In this document: positions 8,534-19,571 of the stretch, piece by piece
Layout of the letters: each line of letters opens with the position of its first letter
Numbering within the stretch: the first letter of the stretch is position 1
Assembly: GCF_008386505.1 (NCBI RefSeq)
Contig: NZ_VUNZ01000001.1
Span: forward strand, 1,543,937-1,607,936
DNA length: 64,000 bases
Direction: 5' to 3'
DNA from: Chryseobacterium sediminis
GTDB taxonomy: Bacteria; Bacteroidota; Bacteroidia; Flavobacteriales; Weeksellaceae
The notes under the pieces: model-generated
What the model saw: the letters and a program-made list of their open reading frames with translations, nothing else
Databases searched by the model: none
What the model was told of the DNA's origin: nothing
Program-made: the position numbers and the translations under genes

Positions 8534-9442
8534 TTAATCTTTGAGTTGATCTTTCGGGATAAAATAAAAAGAAGGTTTTGTAGTTCCCAATGGAGATTTA
8601 AATTTTTCTCCGGAAATATAAATTCCCGTTTCATCTACACTTATTCCTTCAATCTGAGCTAATGAAAGAGCCGTTCCCAGATAATAGTGCTTTGGTTTTT
8701 CTTTGAAAAATATTCCGGGTTCCGTTTCGGTAAAGACATCTAAAAAGACTTCCGTTTTCTTTGTATACCCCACTAAATAAAGCTTTTTATCAAAATAAGA
8801 AGCATCTGTAACTACAAAACCAGTTTTATAGGCTTCAAGCTTTTCTGCTTTTTGTAGTTCTGAAATATCTGGGTCTACAATATAATGAGAGGTCGCTTTT
8901 GCAGCCCACTCTTTAGTAAAAATATGCAGCTTTCCATTCAGATAAATCATGGCTTCTGCATCAAAGTCATTTCTGGTATTTCTGGAAATGAATTCGGTTT
9001 GTTCAGGATAATAAAAAGAAATCGTTGTTCCGTCTAACGCTCTTTCTGAACCGGGAATTTTAATGTTAATAGATGTATCAAGACGTTCGTAAGGAACTTT
9101 ATAGATCATCAGATCTTTCCTTATTCCTGTATTATTTCCAAAATCTCCGATGTAAAAATTTTCACCATCATTCGCCAAAGCTTCCCAATCATTATTAATT
9201 AAATTGGTTTTCAGTGTTCGGATAATTTCACCATTATTTTTATCAATTTCAAAAAGCTCAGCTGGATTTCCACTATCATTGAAAGTATATAATTTCCCGT
9301 TCAAAATATCCAGTCCTGAGGTCTCATCAATCTTATCATTCAGATAATTAACTCTGTATTTTTTAATTTTCAGAAAGTCTGTCTGCTGGGAAAATGCAGA
9401 TTGAAAGGCAAAAAGAGCAACAATGAGAAGAAATTTTTTCAT
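8534..9442 (-). CDS. Secreted protein, probable beta-propeller (SdiA-regulated/YjiK-like)
   Basis: This 302-residue protein has a clear signal peptide (MKKFLLIVALFAFQSAFSQ). The mature part shows repeated strand patterns with DETSGLDILNGKLYTFND, NNDWEALANDGENFYIGDFGNN, DFDAEAMIYLNGKLHIFTKEW and IEGISVDETGIYISGEKF. These blade-like repeats with acidic turns resemble YjiK/SdiA-regulated or phytase-like propellers. No enzymatic residues can be assigned. The promoter -7 box ends only four bases before the ATG, which suggests a leaderless transcript. Confidence 0.65.
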   Translation of the reverse strand: MKKFLLIVALFAFQSAFSQQTDFLKIKKYRVNYLNDKIDETSGLDILNGKLYTFNDSGNPAELFEIDKNNGEIIRTLKTNLINNDWEALANDGENFYIGDFGNNTGIRKDLMIYKVPYERLDTSINIKIPGSERALDGTTISFYYPEQTEFISRNTRNDFDAEAMIYLNGKLHIFTKEWAAKATSHYIVDPDISELQKAEKLEAYKTGFVVTDASYFDKKLYLVGYTKKTEVFLDVFTETEPGIFFKEKPKHYYLGTALSLAQIEGISVDETGIYISGEKFKSPLGTTKPSFYFIPKDQLKD

Positions 9443-9446
9443 AGAA

Positions 9447-9454
9447 CAAAAGTA
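9447..9454 (-). promoter_or_regulatory. -7 box very close to the start codon
   Basis: The minus strand reads TACTTTTG (TAnnTTTG consensus). The box ends four bases before the ATG of the propeller-like gene, so the transcript probably has almost no 5' leader. Confidence 0.5.
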
Positions 9455-9475
9455 AGGTTTTATTGCCAGTTGAGT

Positions 9476-9535
9476 GGTTGGGATACGGGATACGGGGTTC
9501 GGGATTCGGGATTCGAGTTTTGAGAGATTGAGAGC
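9476..9535. repeat. GGGATTCGGGATTCGAG-type degenerate repeat
   Basis: Short, imperfectly repeated words (GGGATACGGG, GGGATTCGGGATTCGAG, TTTTGAGAG) recur in other gene gaps of the window (34.8, 39.65 and 40.56 kb). No gene is present here. Confidence 0.6.
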
Positions 9536-9558
9536 GTTAAGATTATTGTAAGAATATA

Positions 9559-9621
9559 GATTCCTACAGAATGGACAAACTAAGCGATTATTTTTCTACA
9601 ACTTGTCATTCCGCAGGAATC
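9559..9621. repeat. 64-bp nested-palindrome repeat, copy A
   Basis: The ends GATTCCTACaGAATGgACAA and CTTGTCATTCCGcAGGAATC are inverted copies, and each arm contains its own small TTCC-NNN-GGAA palindrome. The same element recurs at 18.15, 23.77, 25.57, 30.12 and 33.05 kb. Confidence 0.8.
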
Positions 9622-9730
9622 TAAATATTTTATGTAACCCTTTGAAAAGAATTCTTGATTTTGAGTTGGAGAGTTTAAGAGACTTATTATTTTGTTTATC
9701 CATCTTTATCTCATCTTAATCTTAAAACAG

Positions 9731-9755
9731 AAAAACGAGCTAAAATAGCCCGCTT
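9731..9755 (-). terminator. Terminator of the sterol desaturase-like gene
   Basis: On the minus strand GCGGGCT-atttt-AGCTCGT is followed by TTTTCTG. The seven-pair stem includes two G-T pairs. Confidence 0.6.
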
Positions 9756-9788
9756 TCCCTTAGATTTCTATTGATTTTAAAAACAAGT

Positions 9789-10742
9789 TTAAGCAGTTTT
9801 CTGCTCTTCCTGAGTTTGCTGTTGTTCTTTCTTTTTTGCCTGTTTTGCAAAATATTCTTTCTGATATTGTCTTACCGTTTTTCCGGTTCCATCATGTCTC
9901 CATCCCGGTGAATTGAAAATATAATTGATTCTGTCGGTGAATTTTAATCCGGGTTGTTTAAGATCTTTCCAGATTTTTCGCCATTCATAAAAAAGGACTG
10001 TATCTGGTCTGTTATCCGGCATTTTGGGATAGATTCCATATTTCACAGGAATATTAGGGTCTTCTTTTTGAAAGGTCCCGAAAATTTTATCCCAGATGAT
10101 CAGGCACATTCCCATATTCTTATCCAGGTATTTTACATTACATGCATGATGAACACGGTGGTGGGAAGGTGTGACAAGAATATATTCCAAAAATCCCATA
10201 CTCTTCACAGTCTGTGTGTGAACCCAGGTTCCATATACCTGACCAATGGCGTAAGCCACCATAATATGCCACGGATTGAATCCTAAAAATGCAAGCGGTG
10301 AAAAATACAAGTATCTGTAAAGCGGCTGCAGCACAGGACTTCTGAATCCTGTTGTAAGGTTAAAATATTCTGAACTATGGTGTGTGATATGAACTGCCCA
10401 GAATGCTCTGGAACGATGATCAACATAATGCAGAACGTAATAGGCAAAATCTGTGATTATGAAACAGGCCAGCAGATACCATACACTAAGATCCCATGAA
10501 AAAAGTCTGTGATTGTAGAAGAAAAACATAACGCCCATGGCAAATGCTTTCATAATAAGGTCCAGCCCAAAATTCATCAATGCCAGATAAACATTTGTAG
10601 CAAGATCTTTTCCACTGTATAGCTTAGCTTCTGAAACATGGCTGTAAATCATTTCAGCTAAAATAACGGTTGCATGCAACGGGATAGCCCATGCATATAC
10701 ATTTTCCAGCCCATCCTCGCTCATAAGAAAATCCATCATCAC
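9789..10742 (-). CDS. Sterol desaturase / fatty acid hydroxylase family membrane protein
   Basis: This 317-residue membrane-bound di-iron enzyme of the fatty acid hydroxylase superfamily has all three histidine clusters: HYVDH (105-109), HITHH (118-122) and HHRVHH (194-199). Several hydrophobic segments precede them (about 20-35, 60-76, 88-104) and another lies at 145-172. The C-terminus ends in a Lys/Gln/Glu-rich tail. Members hydroxylate or desaturate sterols, carotenoids, sphingolipid bases or alkylglycerols. The substrate here is unknown. A TACCTTTG -7 box 13 bp upstream of the ATG supports the start. Single-gene unit. Confidence 0.9.
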   Translation of the reverse strand: MMMDFLMSEDGLENVYAWAIPLHATVILAEMIYSHVSEAKLYSGKDLATNVYLALMNFGLDLIMKAFAMGVMFFFYNHRLFSWDLSVWYLLACFIITDFAYYVLHYVDHRSRAFWAVHITHHSSEYFNLTTGFRSPVLQPLYRYLYFSPLAFLGFNPWHIMVAYAIGQVYGTWVHTQTVKSMGFLEYILVTPSHHRVHHACNVKYLDKNMGMCLIIWDKIFGTFQKEDPNIPVKYGIYPKMPDNRPDTVLFYEWRKIWKDLKQPGLKFTDRINYIFNSPGWRHDGTGKTVRQYQKEYFAKQAKKKEQQQTQEEQKTA

Positions 10743-10755
10743 AAAATAATTTGTG

Positions 10756-10763
10756 CAAAGGTA
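10756..10763 (-). promoter_or_regulatory. -7 box of the sterol desaturase-like gene
   Basis: TACCTTTG on the minus strand, 13 bp before the ATG, implies a very short 5' leader. Confidence 0.5.
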
Positions 10764-10811
10764 GGGTTTTAACTTTTCTTTAAGGAAGTCTTGATTTTTT
10801 TTAAGGAAATT

Positions 10812-11846
10812 TTAATCCGTTGCTTTGTTCGCCAATTGTCCGCAGGCTGCATCAATATCACCTCCACGGCTTCTTCTGACCATTACAGTAATCCCAGCAT
10901 TTTCAAGCTGACGGATATAGTTTTCTTCCGCCTGTTTGTTACATTGGTCATACTTTCCGTCACCAATAGGATTGTATTGAATAAGGTTTACTTTTGAAGG
11001 AACCTGTTTGCAGTACTTGATTAAAGCTTTAATGTCTTCATCCCCGTCATTGATTCCTTTCCATACACAGTATTCAAAAGTAATGACAGAACCTGTCTTT
11101 TGATACCAGTACTGAAGGGATTCCATAATATCCGTCAACGGAAATTTATCCGAGAAAGGCATAATTTCGTTACGCTTGGATTCTATAGCTGAGTGAAGGG
11201 ATAAAGCCAGTTTCACACGCAGTTCGTCATCTGCAAGCATCTTGATCATCTTTGGAATACCGGATGTAGAAACGGTAATTCTTCTTGGAGACATTCCCAA
11301 TCCTTCCGGCTGGGTAATTTTTCGGATGGCTTCCACTACGTTTTTGTAATTCATCATCGGCTCTCCCATTCCCATAAATACGATATTGGAAAGCGGTCTC
11401 TCGAAGTACATTCTACTCTGACTGTCAATCAGGGCTACCTGATCTACAATTTCAGCTACTTCAAGGTTTCTCATCCTCTTTAGTTTTGCTGTAGCACAGA
11501 ATTCGCAGTTTAATGAGCATCCTACCTGCGAAGATACACAGGCTGTGGTTCTTGTTTCTGTAGGAATAAGAACAGATTCCACCATCAGTCCGTCATGAAG
11601 CTTCACTCCGTTTTTGATGGTTCCGTCAGAGCTTTTTTGAAGAAGATCTACGGAAACAGGATTAATGGTATATTCTTCGGAAATTTTTTCACGAAGTGAT
11701 TTCGAAAGATTCGTCATTTCATCTATCGAATGGAGGTTTTTACTCCATAGCCAGTCATAGACCTGTTTCGCACGAAACGGCTTTTCTCCTAAAGACTCAA
11801 AGTAATCTTTAAGCTGGTCCAGTGATAATATACGGATATCTTTCAT
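10812..11846 (-). CDS. rlmN: Dual-specificity 23S rRNA A2503 / tRNA A37 C2-methyltransferase
   Basis: This 344-residue radical-SAM enzyme carries the cluster motif C110-SLN-C114-EF-C117, the conserved Cys103 in TACVSSQVGC, GMGEPMMN (SAM-binding), and the C-terminal catalytic Cys335 in GGDIDAACGQLA. RlmN methylates C2 of A2503 in 23S rRNA and A37 in some tRNAs through a Cys-linked intermediate. The length and both catalytic Cys residues match the family. It follows queA on the same strand about 69 bp downstream, so the two RNA-modification genes may be co-transcribed. Confidence 0.97.
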   Translation of the reverse strand: MKDIRILSLDQLKDYFESLGEKPFRAKQVYDWLWSKNLHSIDEMTNLSKSLREKISEEYTINPVSVDLLQKSSDGTIKNGVKLHDGLMVESVLIPTETRTTACVSSQVGCSLNCEFCATAKLKRMRNLEVAEIVDQVALIDSQSRMYFERPLSNIVFMGMGEPMMNYKNVVEAIRKITQPEGLGMSPRRITVSTSGIPKMIKMLADDELRVKLALSLHSAIESKRNEIMPFSDKFPLTDIMESLQYWYQKTGSVITFEYCVWKGINDGDEDIKALIKYCKQVPSKVNLIQYNPIGDGKYDQCNKQAEENYIRQLENAGITVMVRRSRGGDIDAACGQLANKATD

Positions 11847-11863
11847 TTTAGAGGGCAGATTTT

Positions 11864-11898
11864 AGGTTGCAGGTTGCAGATACTATTACCTGCAACCT
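11864..11898. repeat. 11-bp inverted repeat between queA and rlmN
   Basis: AGGTTGCAGGT (11864-11874) and ACCTGCAACCT (11888-11898) are perfect inverted copies. No T-run follows on the minus strand, so it is recorded as a repeat or hairpin, not as a terminator. Confidence 0.7.
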
Positions 11899-11915
11899 AT
11901 TACCTAATATCTTTT

Positions 11916-12965
11916 TTATAGAATTAACATTGCGTCACCGTAAGAATAGAATTTATATTTTTCTCTTACAGCTTCTTCATAAGCCTGCATTACAAAATCT
12001 TTTCCAGCAAACGCAGCAATCATCATAAGAAGTGTAGACTTCGGTGTGTGGAAGTTTGTGATCATTGAAGTAGCTACTCCGAAATCGTGAGGCGGATAAA
12101 TGAATTTATTTGTCCATCCGTTGAAAGCAGAAATCTTTTTGTTTGAAGAAACAGAAGTTTCCAATGCTCTCATTGTGGTAGTTCCTACTGCACAAACTCT
12201 TCTGTGAGACTCTACCGCTCTGTTGATAAGCGCAGCATTTTTCTCGTCAATGATGATCTCTTCAGATTCCATTTTGTGCTTAGAAAGGTCTTCTACCTCA
12301 ATCGGGTTGAATGTTCCCAATCCTACGTGAAGTGTTACTTCAGCAAAATTGATTCCTTTGATCTCTAATCTTTTCATCAAATGCTTAGAGAAGTGAAGAC
12401 CTGCTGTAGGTGCAGCAACTGCTCCTTCTACTTTTGCATAGATAGTCTGGTATCTTTCTGCATCTTCCGGCTCTACCGCTCTTTTGATATACTTTGGAAG
12501 TGGAGTTTCTCCCAATTCTTTTAATTTCGTTCTGAATTCGTCGTAAGAACCGTCGAATAAGAATCTTAGTGTTCTTCCTCTTGAAGTGGTGTTATCAATA
12601 ACTTCCGCTACCAAAGATTCATCTTCAGTGAAGAATAATTTGTTACCAATTCTGATTTTTCTTGCCGGATCTACCAAAACGTCCCAAACTCTGGTTTCTT
12701 TATCAAGTTCTCTTAATAAGAAAACTTCAATTTTAGCACCTGTTTTTTCTTTATTTCCGTAAAGACGAGCAGGGAAAACTTTAGTATTGTTGAAGATAAA
12801 CAAATCATCTTCATCAAAATAATCCACTACATCCTTGAATAATTTATGCTCAATAGTTTGTGTTTTTCTATCAAGTACCATTAATCTGGCTTCGTCTCTG
12901 TGTTCTGATGGGTGTTCTGCTAATAATTCCGCAGGAAGATCAAAATTAAAATCTGATGTTTTCAT
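11916..12965 (-). CDS. queA: S-adenosylmethionine:tRNA ribosyltransferase-isomerase
   Basis: This 349-residue protein is full length for QueA. Characteristic segments are [12 protein letters not shown] at the N-terminus, [62 protein letters not shown] and [19 protein letters not shown]. The enzyme transfers and rearranges the ribose of SAM onto preQ1 in tRNA to form epoxyqueuosine. The start follows a good promoter (TTG, 21 bp, TATATTTG) on the minus strand. rlmN lies downstream. Confidence 0.97.
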   Translation of the reverse strand: MKTSDFNFDLPAELLAEHPSEHRDEARLMVLDRKTQTIEHKLFKDVVDYFDEDDLFIFNNTKVFPARLYGNKEKTGAKIEVFLLRELDKETRVWDVLVDPARKIRIGNKLFFTEDESLVAEVIDNTTSRGRTLRFLFDGSYDEFRTKLKELGETPLPKYIKRAVEPEDAERYQTIYAKVEGAVAAPTAGLHFSKHLMKRLEIKGINFAEVTLHVGLGTFNPIEVEDLSKHKMESEEIIIDEKNAALINRAVESHRRVCAVGTTTMRALETSVSSNKKISAFNGWTNKFIYPPHDFGVATSMITNFHTPKSTLLMMIAAFAGKDFVMQAYEEAVREKYKFYSYGDAMLIL

Positions 12966-13020
12966 TTTTTAAATTACGGTTTAAAAATTATTGTAATTAC
13001 AAGGTGTAATTTTCGGAGTG

Positions 13021-13052
13021 CAAATATACGACATTGAATACCCCTTTGTCAA
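13021..13052 (-). promoter_or_regulatory. queA promoter
   Basis: On the minus strand TTG (13050-13052) is followed after 21 bp by TATATTTG (13021-13028), a full match to the Bacteroidota -33/-7 arrangement. Confidence 0.65.
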
Positions 13053-13114
13053 GTATTATTTACAATGAAATATAAAACCGTGATTTTACGGGGATTTTTA
13101 AGCTTAAAAAGTTT

Positions 13115-13122
13115 TATTTTTG
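13115..13122 (+). promoter_or_regulatory. -7 box that decides the start of the acidic protein gene
   Basis: TATTTTTG matches TAnnTTTG. It overlaps an in-frame TTG at 13120, which therefore cannot be a translated start. The ATG at 13141 is 18 bp downstream. Confidence 0.55.
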
Positions 13123-13140
13123 GAAAAATTAAAATTCAGC

Positions 13141-13845
13141 ATGGAGCCAGTAAGCAAAATCTACTTCCTTAATAATCCGTATCCTAGCGGTCATAAAATC
13201 GTTACATTCAACTGGAGCGGACGGATTGATGAGGATGGATTTATCTGGTTTGATTTTCATTTAAAAACTGAAGATTATTATGCCAATGATGATCATGATA
13301 GCGATGAAGAAGACGAAGATTTATCGGACTGGGACTCTAAAGCCGTATGGGGAAACTACCATGCCTGTACTTTATCTTCCAATTATTGGGGTGAACAAAA
13401 GGGAATCAGAATAAACGACCTTGATGGAAAACTGGACTTTGAGGCTGTTGTTAAAAATAAACTTTTCAGTAACGATCTTCCGTCTGAACAAAATTTTGAT
13501 GATGATGATCTGGCTTTTAATATTTATCTGCTTGGGCATGACAGCTGTGCGGATCATGAAATCCGGTTTTTAGAAACAGACAACAATCAATACAATATTA
13601 CATGGACCGGCAAAATTGCATTAACCTACGCAGGCGATGACGAGTTTTCCCATGAGTTTAAAGCAGAGATTTTCAAAGTTGAATTTGAAGGATTCCATTA
13701 TCCTAAAACCTGGTCGGTAGAAAAAGCCACTGAGGTATTCAAAGCTAAACTTGCCAACTTTGAGGCATACGAATTTGTGGATCTGAATCCTAAAAGTAAT
13801 AAGAGAGAATATAAATTAAACAAAATCAAATCGATAATCGCATAA
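13141..13845 (+). CDS. Unknown acidic protein paired with AIM24
   Basis: The protein has 234 residues from the ATG at 13141. A TTG seven codons upstream lies inside the -7 promoter box. It contains a strongly acidic stretch near residues 50-66 (DDHDSDEEDEDLSDWD) and an otherwise beta-rich, aromatic-rich sequence (NPYPSGHKIVTFNWSG, WIWF-type strands, ITWTGKIALTYAG). There is no signal peptide and no transmembrane helix. I do not recognise a family. It is 21 bp upstream of the AIM24 gene in the same direction, so the two are almost certainly co-transcribed and may act together. Confidence 0.75.
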   Translation: MEPVSKIYFLNNPYPSGHKIVTFNWSGRIDEDGFIWFDFHLKTEDYYANDDHDSDEEDEDLSDWDSKAVWGNYHACTLSSNYWGEQKGIRINDLDGKLDFEAVVKNKLFSNDLPSEQNFDDDDLAFNIYLLGHDSCADHEIRFLETDNNQYNITWTGKIALTYAGDDEFSHEFKAEIFKVEFEGFHYPKTWSVEKATEVFKAKLANFEAYEFVDLNPKSNKREYKLNKIKSIIA

Positions 13846-13866
13846 AACAACCAATCAAAAATTATT

Positions 13867-14559
13867 ATGAGTAAATATTCAATTGAAGCATTTATCAACG
13901 AAACAAAAGAGAATCCGCAACAGAGAGATTATTTTGAACTGGAAACCAAACATCTTCTGGAAATCAACCTTAATAATCAGGCAGTATGGACCAAAAAAGG
14001 AAGTATGGTAAGCTATGTGGGAAATATCAATTTTGAAAGGCAGGGAATGCTTGCCGGAGGAATTGGGAATCTCCTTAAAAAAGCAATCAGCGGCGAAGGA
14101 AGTAAGCTTATGAAAGCAGAAGGAACCGGAAAATTGTATGTAGCAGATTCCGGAAAAAAAGTACGTATTCTTTATCTGAACAATGAATCCGTATGTGTAA
14201 ACGGAAATGATGTTCTTGCCCATGAGCAAAGTGTAAACAGTGATATTACCATGCTTAAGAGTATTGCTGGAATGATGTCCGGCGGACTTTTTCAGGTGAA
14301 ACTTTCAGGAACAGGGCATATTGCGATTACTACTCACGGGGATCCACTGACTTTACTGGTAACTCCTGATACGCCTGTATTCACAGATCCTAATGCTACT
14401 GTTGCATGGTCCGGAAATCTGAGTCCTGAACTGAAAACCAATGTTTCTTTCAAAAGCCTTATCGGAAGAGGAAGCGGTGAAGAGTTTCAGATGAAATTCT
14501 CAGGCCATGGTTGGGTATTGATTCAACCTTACGAAGAAGTGTATTATATGGAAAAATAA
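13867..14559 (+). CDS. AIM24 family protein
   Basis: This 230-residue beta-rich protein of the AIM24/TRAP-like fold is made of repeated WSG and GTG elements (AVWTKKGSMVSYVGNI, KAEGTGKLYVADSGK, VKLSGTGHIAITTHG, TVAWSGNLSPEL, MKFSGHGWVLIQPYE). The name comes from a mitochondrial inner-membrane organising protein. The bacterial role is unknown, and some homologues lie near tellurium-resistance-like or stress genes. No signal peptide is present. It is the second gene of a two-gene unit and is followed by a strong terminator. Confidence 0.88.
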   Translation: MSKYSIEAFINETKENPQQRDYFELETKHLLEINLNNQAVWTKKGSMVSYVGNINFERQGMLAGGIGNLLKKAISGEGSKLMKAEGTGKLYVADSGKKVRILYLNNESVCVNGNDVLAHEQSVNSDITMLKSIAGMMSGGLFQVKLSGTGHIAITTHGDPLTLLVTPDTPVFTDPNATVAWSGNLSPELKTNVSFKSLIGRGSGEEFQMKFSGHGWVLIQPYEEVYYMEK

Positions 14560-14581
14560 TATATTAAAAATTGATAATTGT

Positions 14582-14620
14582 AAAACGGCTGCCCTTTATC
14601 CAGACAGCCGTTTTTTATTT
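14582..14620 (+). terminator. Terminator after the AIM24 gene
   Basis: AAACGGCTG...CAGCCGTTTTTTATTTT forms a stable nine-base stem with a T-run. Confidence 0.88.
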
Positions 14621-14780
14621 TGCCAGAGCATTCCTTACCCCATATTTGCTAAAATTTAATATAAAAATAATCAGCAGATAACTTGTTGAAAAACCATCGC
14701 TCTGCAACCTAAAATCCTATAAACTCCCATCCGAAACCCACAGCTATAGCCTTTACCTCACATCTTTTTAATATATTTAA

Positions 14781-17084
<2,304 letters not shown>

Positions 17085-17094
<10 letters not shown>

Positions 17095-18116
17095 ACGATA
17101 TTGTCATTCAATTTATTGGTACAGATCATTACGATCTCACTCCTATTACTGACGGACTGATCAATACAACCTATCTTTTGGAAAATAAGGATCAGGGAAA
17201 GAAGTTTATCTTACAAAAAATTAACAATCATGTCTTCAAACGGCCGGAGGTTATCGTCAACAATCATTTAATGATTAATAAGCTTCTCAGGTCAAATAAT
17301 TATCAGTATCAAATCATAGAGCCAATTCCTTCTCTTACTGGTAAACTTTTGGTAAAAGATGCCAATGATGATCCGTGGCGCATGTTGAGTTTCGTAGAAA
17401 ACAGTACTACTTTTCTTACTGCACCATCATTGCAGACGGCTTTTGAAGCAGCTAAGACCTTCAGCTATTTCCTTACCATTGTAAATCCTGAAAAACTGCC
17501 TGCTATTGAAGATACACTTCCTAATTTCCTCAATTTTGAGAAAAGGGTTGCAGATTATAAAAACTCATTAAAGAATGCAGCTCCTTATTTAAAAGAAAAC
17601 GCAAAAGCTGAAATAGAAATCACCAATCAGCTTCTGTCCTTGCCTGAACAATGGATTGAAATGGAGAAAAACAATCAGATTCCCAAAAGAATCATCCATG
17701 CCGATGTAAAAATCAGCAACATTCTCTTCGATCAAAATCATCATCCTTTAGCTGTCATTGATCTTGATACGATGATGATTTCTACGATTTTGTATGATTT
17801 TGGAACGATGATTCAGTCTTATACCAATACAACCCATGAAGATGATGGCAGTGCCAAAAACAATTTCAATCCTGAAATGTATAAGGTTGTAAAAGAAGGA
17901 TTTTTATTTTATTTAAAGGAAAAACTGACCCCCAAAGAATCTGACAATCTTGATTATGCCGCGCAGGTCGCTATTTATATTCAGGAAATTCGTTTTTTAA
18001 CGGACTATCTGAATGGAAGCACCTATTATTCTACGAAATATCCTGAGCATAATTTAGACCGAACTAAAAATCAGCTAGAGCTGTTGAAAGGATTGAGGGA
18101 GTATTTGGGAGTTTGA
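17085..18116 (+). CDS. NahK-like sugar 1-kinase (aminoglycoside phosphotransferase fold)
   Basis: This 343-residue APH-fold kinase has a catalytic loop HADVKISNILFD (205-216) and metal-binding IDLDTMM (225-231). The pattern HxDxKxxNxLFD...IDLDT is that of anomeric N-acetylhexosamine 1-kinase (NahK) and homoserine kinase-like relatives. With a GalNAc-releasing enzyme and a nucleotidyltransferase directly upstream, phosphorylation of GalNAc/GlcNAc at C1 is the most economical reading (inference). It is the last gene of the unit. Its 3' end runs into a low-complexity GAGGG/TTTGAG repeat and the tandem array. Confidence 0.8.
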
Positions 18117-18150
18117 GAGGGGGAGGGTTTGAGAATATTAGAGTAAAACA

Positions 18151-18910
18151 GACTCCTACGGAGTGACAAGGTGTATGGATAGATAAAGCGTTCTGTTTGT
18201 CATTTCGTAGGAATCTATACACTTACAAAACAATCCAACCCTCAAACTCTCCCACTCTCAAACCCGCAACTTATTCTAAAAATCCAAGATTCGCCACCGA
18301 AAATTATGTACAATGCTGAGACTCCTACGGAGTGACAAGGTGTATGGATAGATAAAGCGTTCTGTTTGTCATTTCGTAGGAATCTATACACTTACAAACC
18401 CTCAAACTCTCCCACTCTCAAACCCGCAACTTATTCTAAAAATCCAAGATTCATCACCGAAAATTATGTACAATGCTGAGACTCCTACGGAGTGACAAGG
18501 TGTATGGGTAGATAAAGCGTTCTGTTTGTCATTCCGCAGGAATCTATAAGCTTACAAACCCTAAAACTCTCCCACTCTCAAACCCGCAACTTATTCTAAA
18601 AATCCAAGATTCATCACCGAAAATTATGTACAATGCTGAGACTCCTACGGAGTGACAAGGTGTATGGGTAGATAAAGCGTTCTGTTTGTCATTCCGCAGG
18701 AATCTATAAGCTTACAAACCCTAAAACTCTCCCACTCTCAAACCCGCAACTTATTCTAAAAATCCAAGATTCATCACCGAAAATTATGTACAATGCTGAG
18801 ACTCCTACGGAGTGACAAGGTGTATGGGTAGATAAAGCGTTCTGTTTGTCATTCCGCAGGAATCTATAAGCTTACAAAACCTTCAAACTCTCTGACTCTC
18901 AAACCCGAAT
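18151..18910. repeat. Five-copy tandem array, period 160-169 bp
   Basis: Units begin at 18151, 18320, 18480, 18640 and 18800, and the fifth is truncated after about 110 bp. Each unit contains a 65-bp nested-palindrome element (actcctacggagtgacaa ... ttgtcattycgyaggaatct) followed by about 95 bp with CTCAAACTCTCCCACTCTCAAACCCGCAAC-like and CACCGAAAATTATGTACAATGC-like sequence. Units 3 and 4 are practically identical, while unit 1 has a 9-bp insertion, so the expansion is recent. No open frame, no short spacers and no CRISPR architecture. This covers the gene-free stretch 18117-18925. Confidence 0.93.
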
Positions 18911-18925
18911 CACGAACCCCTAAAC

Positions 18926-19423
18926 TCATCCCAAAAACTCCAAAATCCTCTTCCACTCTCCCAATTTCTTTTCAAAGGAAACCGTATGAAGCGGACTTGT
19001 AGAAGGCAATAGAAAAATGGGTAATTTATAATTTTTCCCCAATAGCTTTTGTAAATTTTTATAAGATTTTCCTCCATTACAGAAAATAGCTTTCACGGCT
19101 GGATGTTCTTCCAGCAATTCAGCAATCTGATTGGCTTCTTCATTTTTGATTTCAGAATCCAGGCTTCCTTTTCTCTCACAGGAATCAATGACGTCCCAGA
19201 GGGCAATGTGATATTTCTTTAATGTTTCGATTCTTTGAGTATAATCTTCGGTAAATTCTTCATTCAGCAATTCAAAGATGATTTTCCAGAATTTGTTCTG
19301 GGGATGGGCATAATACTGCTGCTTTTCCAGTGATTTTACTCCGGGAATTGAGCCTAAAATGATAATTTGAGACTGAGCATTAATAAGGGGTTGAAATGAG
19401 GAAATCCGGTTTTGCATATTCAA
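18926..19423 (-). CDS. DNA-deoxyinosine glycosylase (uracil-DNA glycosylase superfamily, family 6)
   Basis: This 165-residue protein carries ILGSIPGVKSLEKQQYYAHPQNKFW near residues 22-46 and PSTSPLHT near 139-146, the two active-site loops of the hypoxanthine-DNA glycosylase group. AIFCNGGKSYKNL is the central strand with Asn. The family removes deaminated adenine (hypoxanthine) from DNA. Length and motifs fit. MQNRI two codons later is an alternative start. Single gene on the minus strand. Confidence 0.87.
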   Translation of the reverse strand: MNMQNRISSFQPLINAQSQIIILGSIPGVKSLEKQQYYAHPQNKFWKIIFELLNEEFTEDYTQRIETLKKYHIALWDVIDSCERKGSLDSEIKNEEANQIAELLEEHPAVKAIFCNGGKSYKNLQKLLGKNYKLPIFLLPSTSPLHTVSFEKKLGEWKRILEFLG

Positions 19424-19499
19424 ATATAGAGATTTATTTCGCGCAGATTATGCTGATTAAGCAGGTTAAGAAATATGATCTTTCAAGGTTTTTAGGCAT

Positions 19500-19548
19500 A
19501 AAAAAAGCGGGCTTCCTTCGTCTACGCTCAGGATAATAGCCCGCTATT
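19500..19548 (-). terminator. Terminator of the S9 peptidase gene
   Basis: On the minus strand AGCGGGCT ... AGCCCGCT is followed by TTTTTTT. The stem is eight bp and the loop of about 25 bases can fold further. Confidence 0.75.
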
Positions 19549-19571
19549 ATTTATTTGATATTTTATTTGTC

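Noticed and set aside
11864..11898. Hairpin as queA terminator
   Set aside because: No T-run follows on the minus strand and the sequence belongs to a GGTTGCAGGT-type repeat.
13120..13140. TTG start for the acidic protein gene
   Set aside because: The TTG is part of the TATTTTTG -7 box, so it is not transcribed. The ATG at 13141 is preferred.
18151..18910. Possible CRISPR array
   Set aside because: Units are 160-169 bp long with no short unique spacers and no cas genes nearby.
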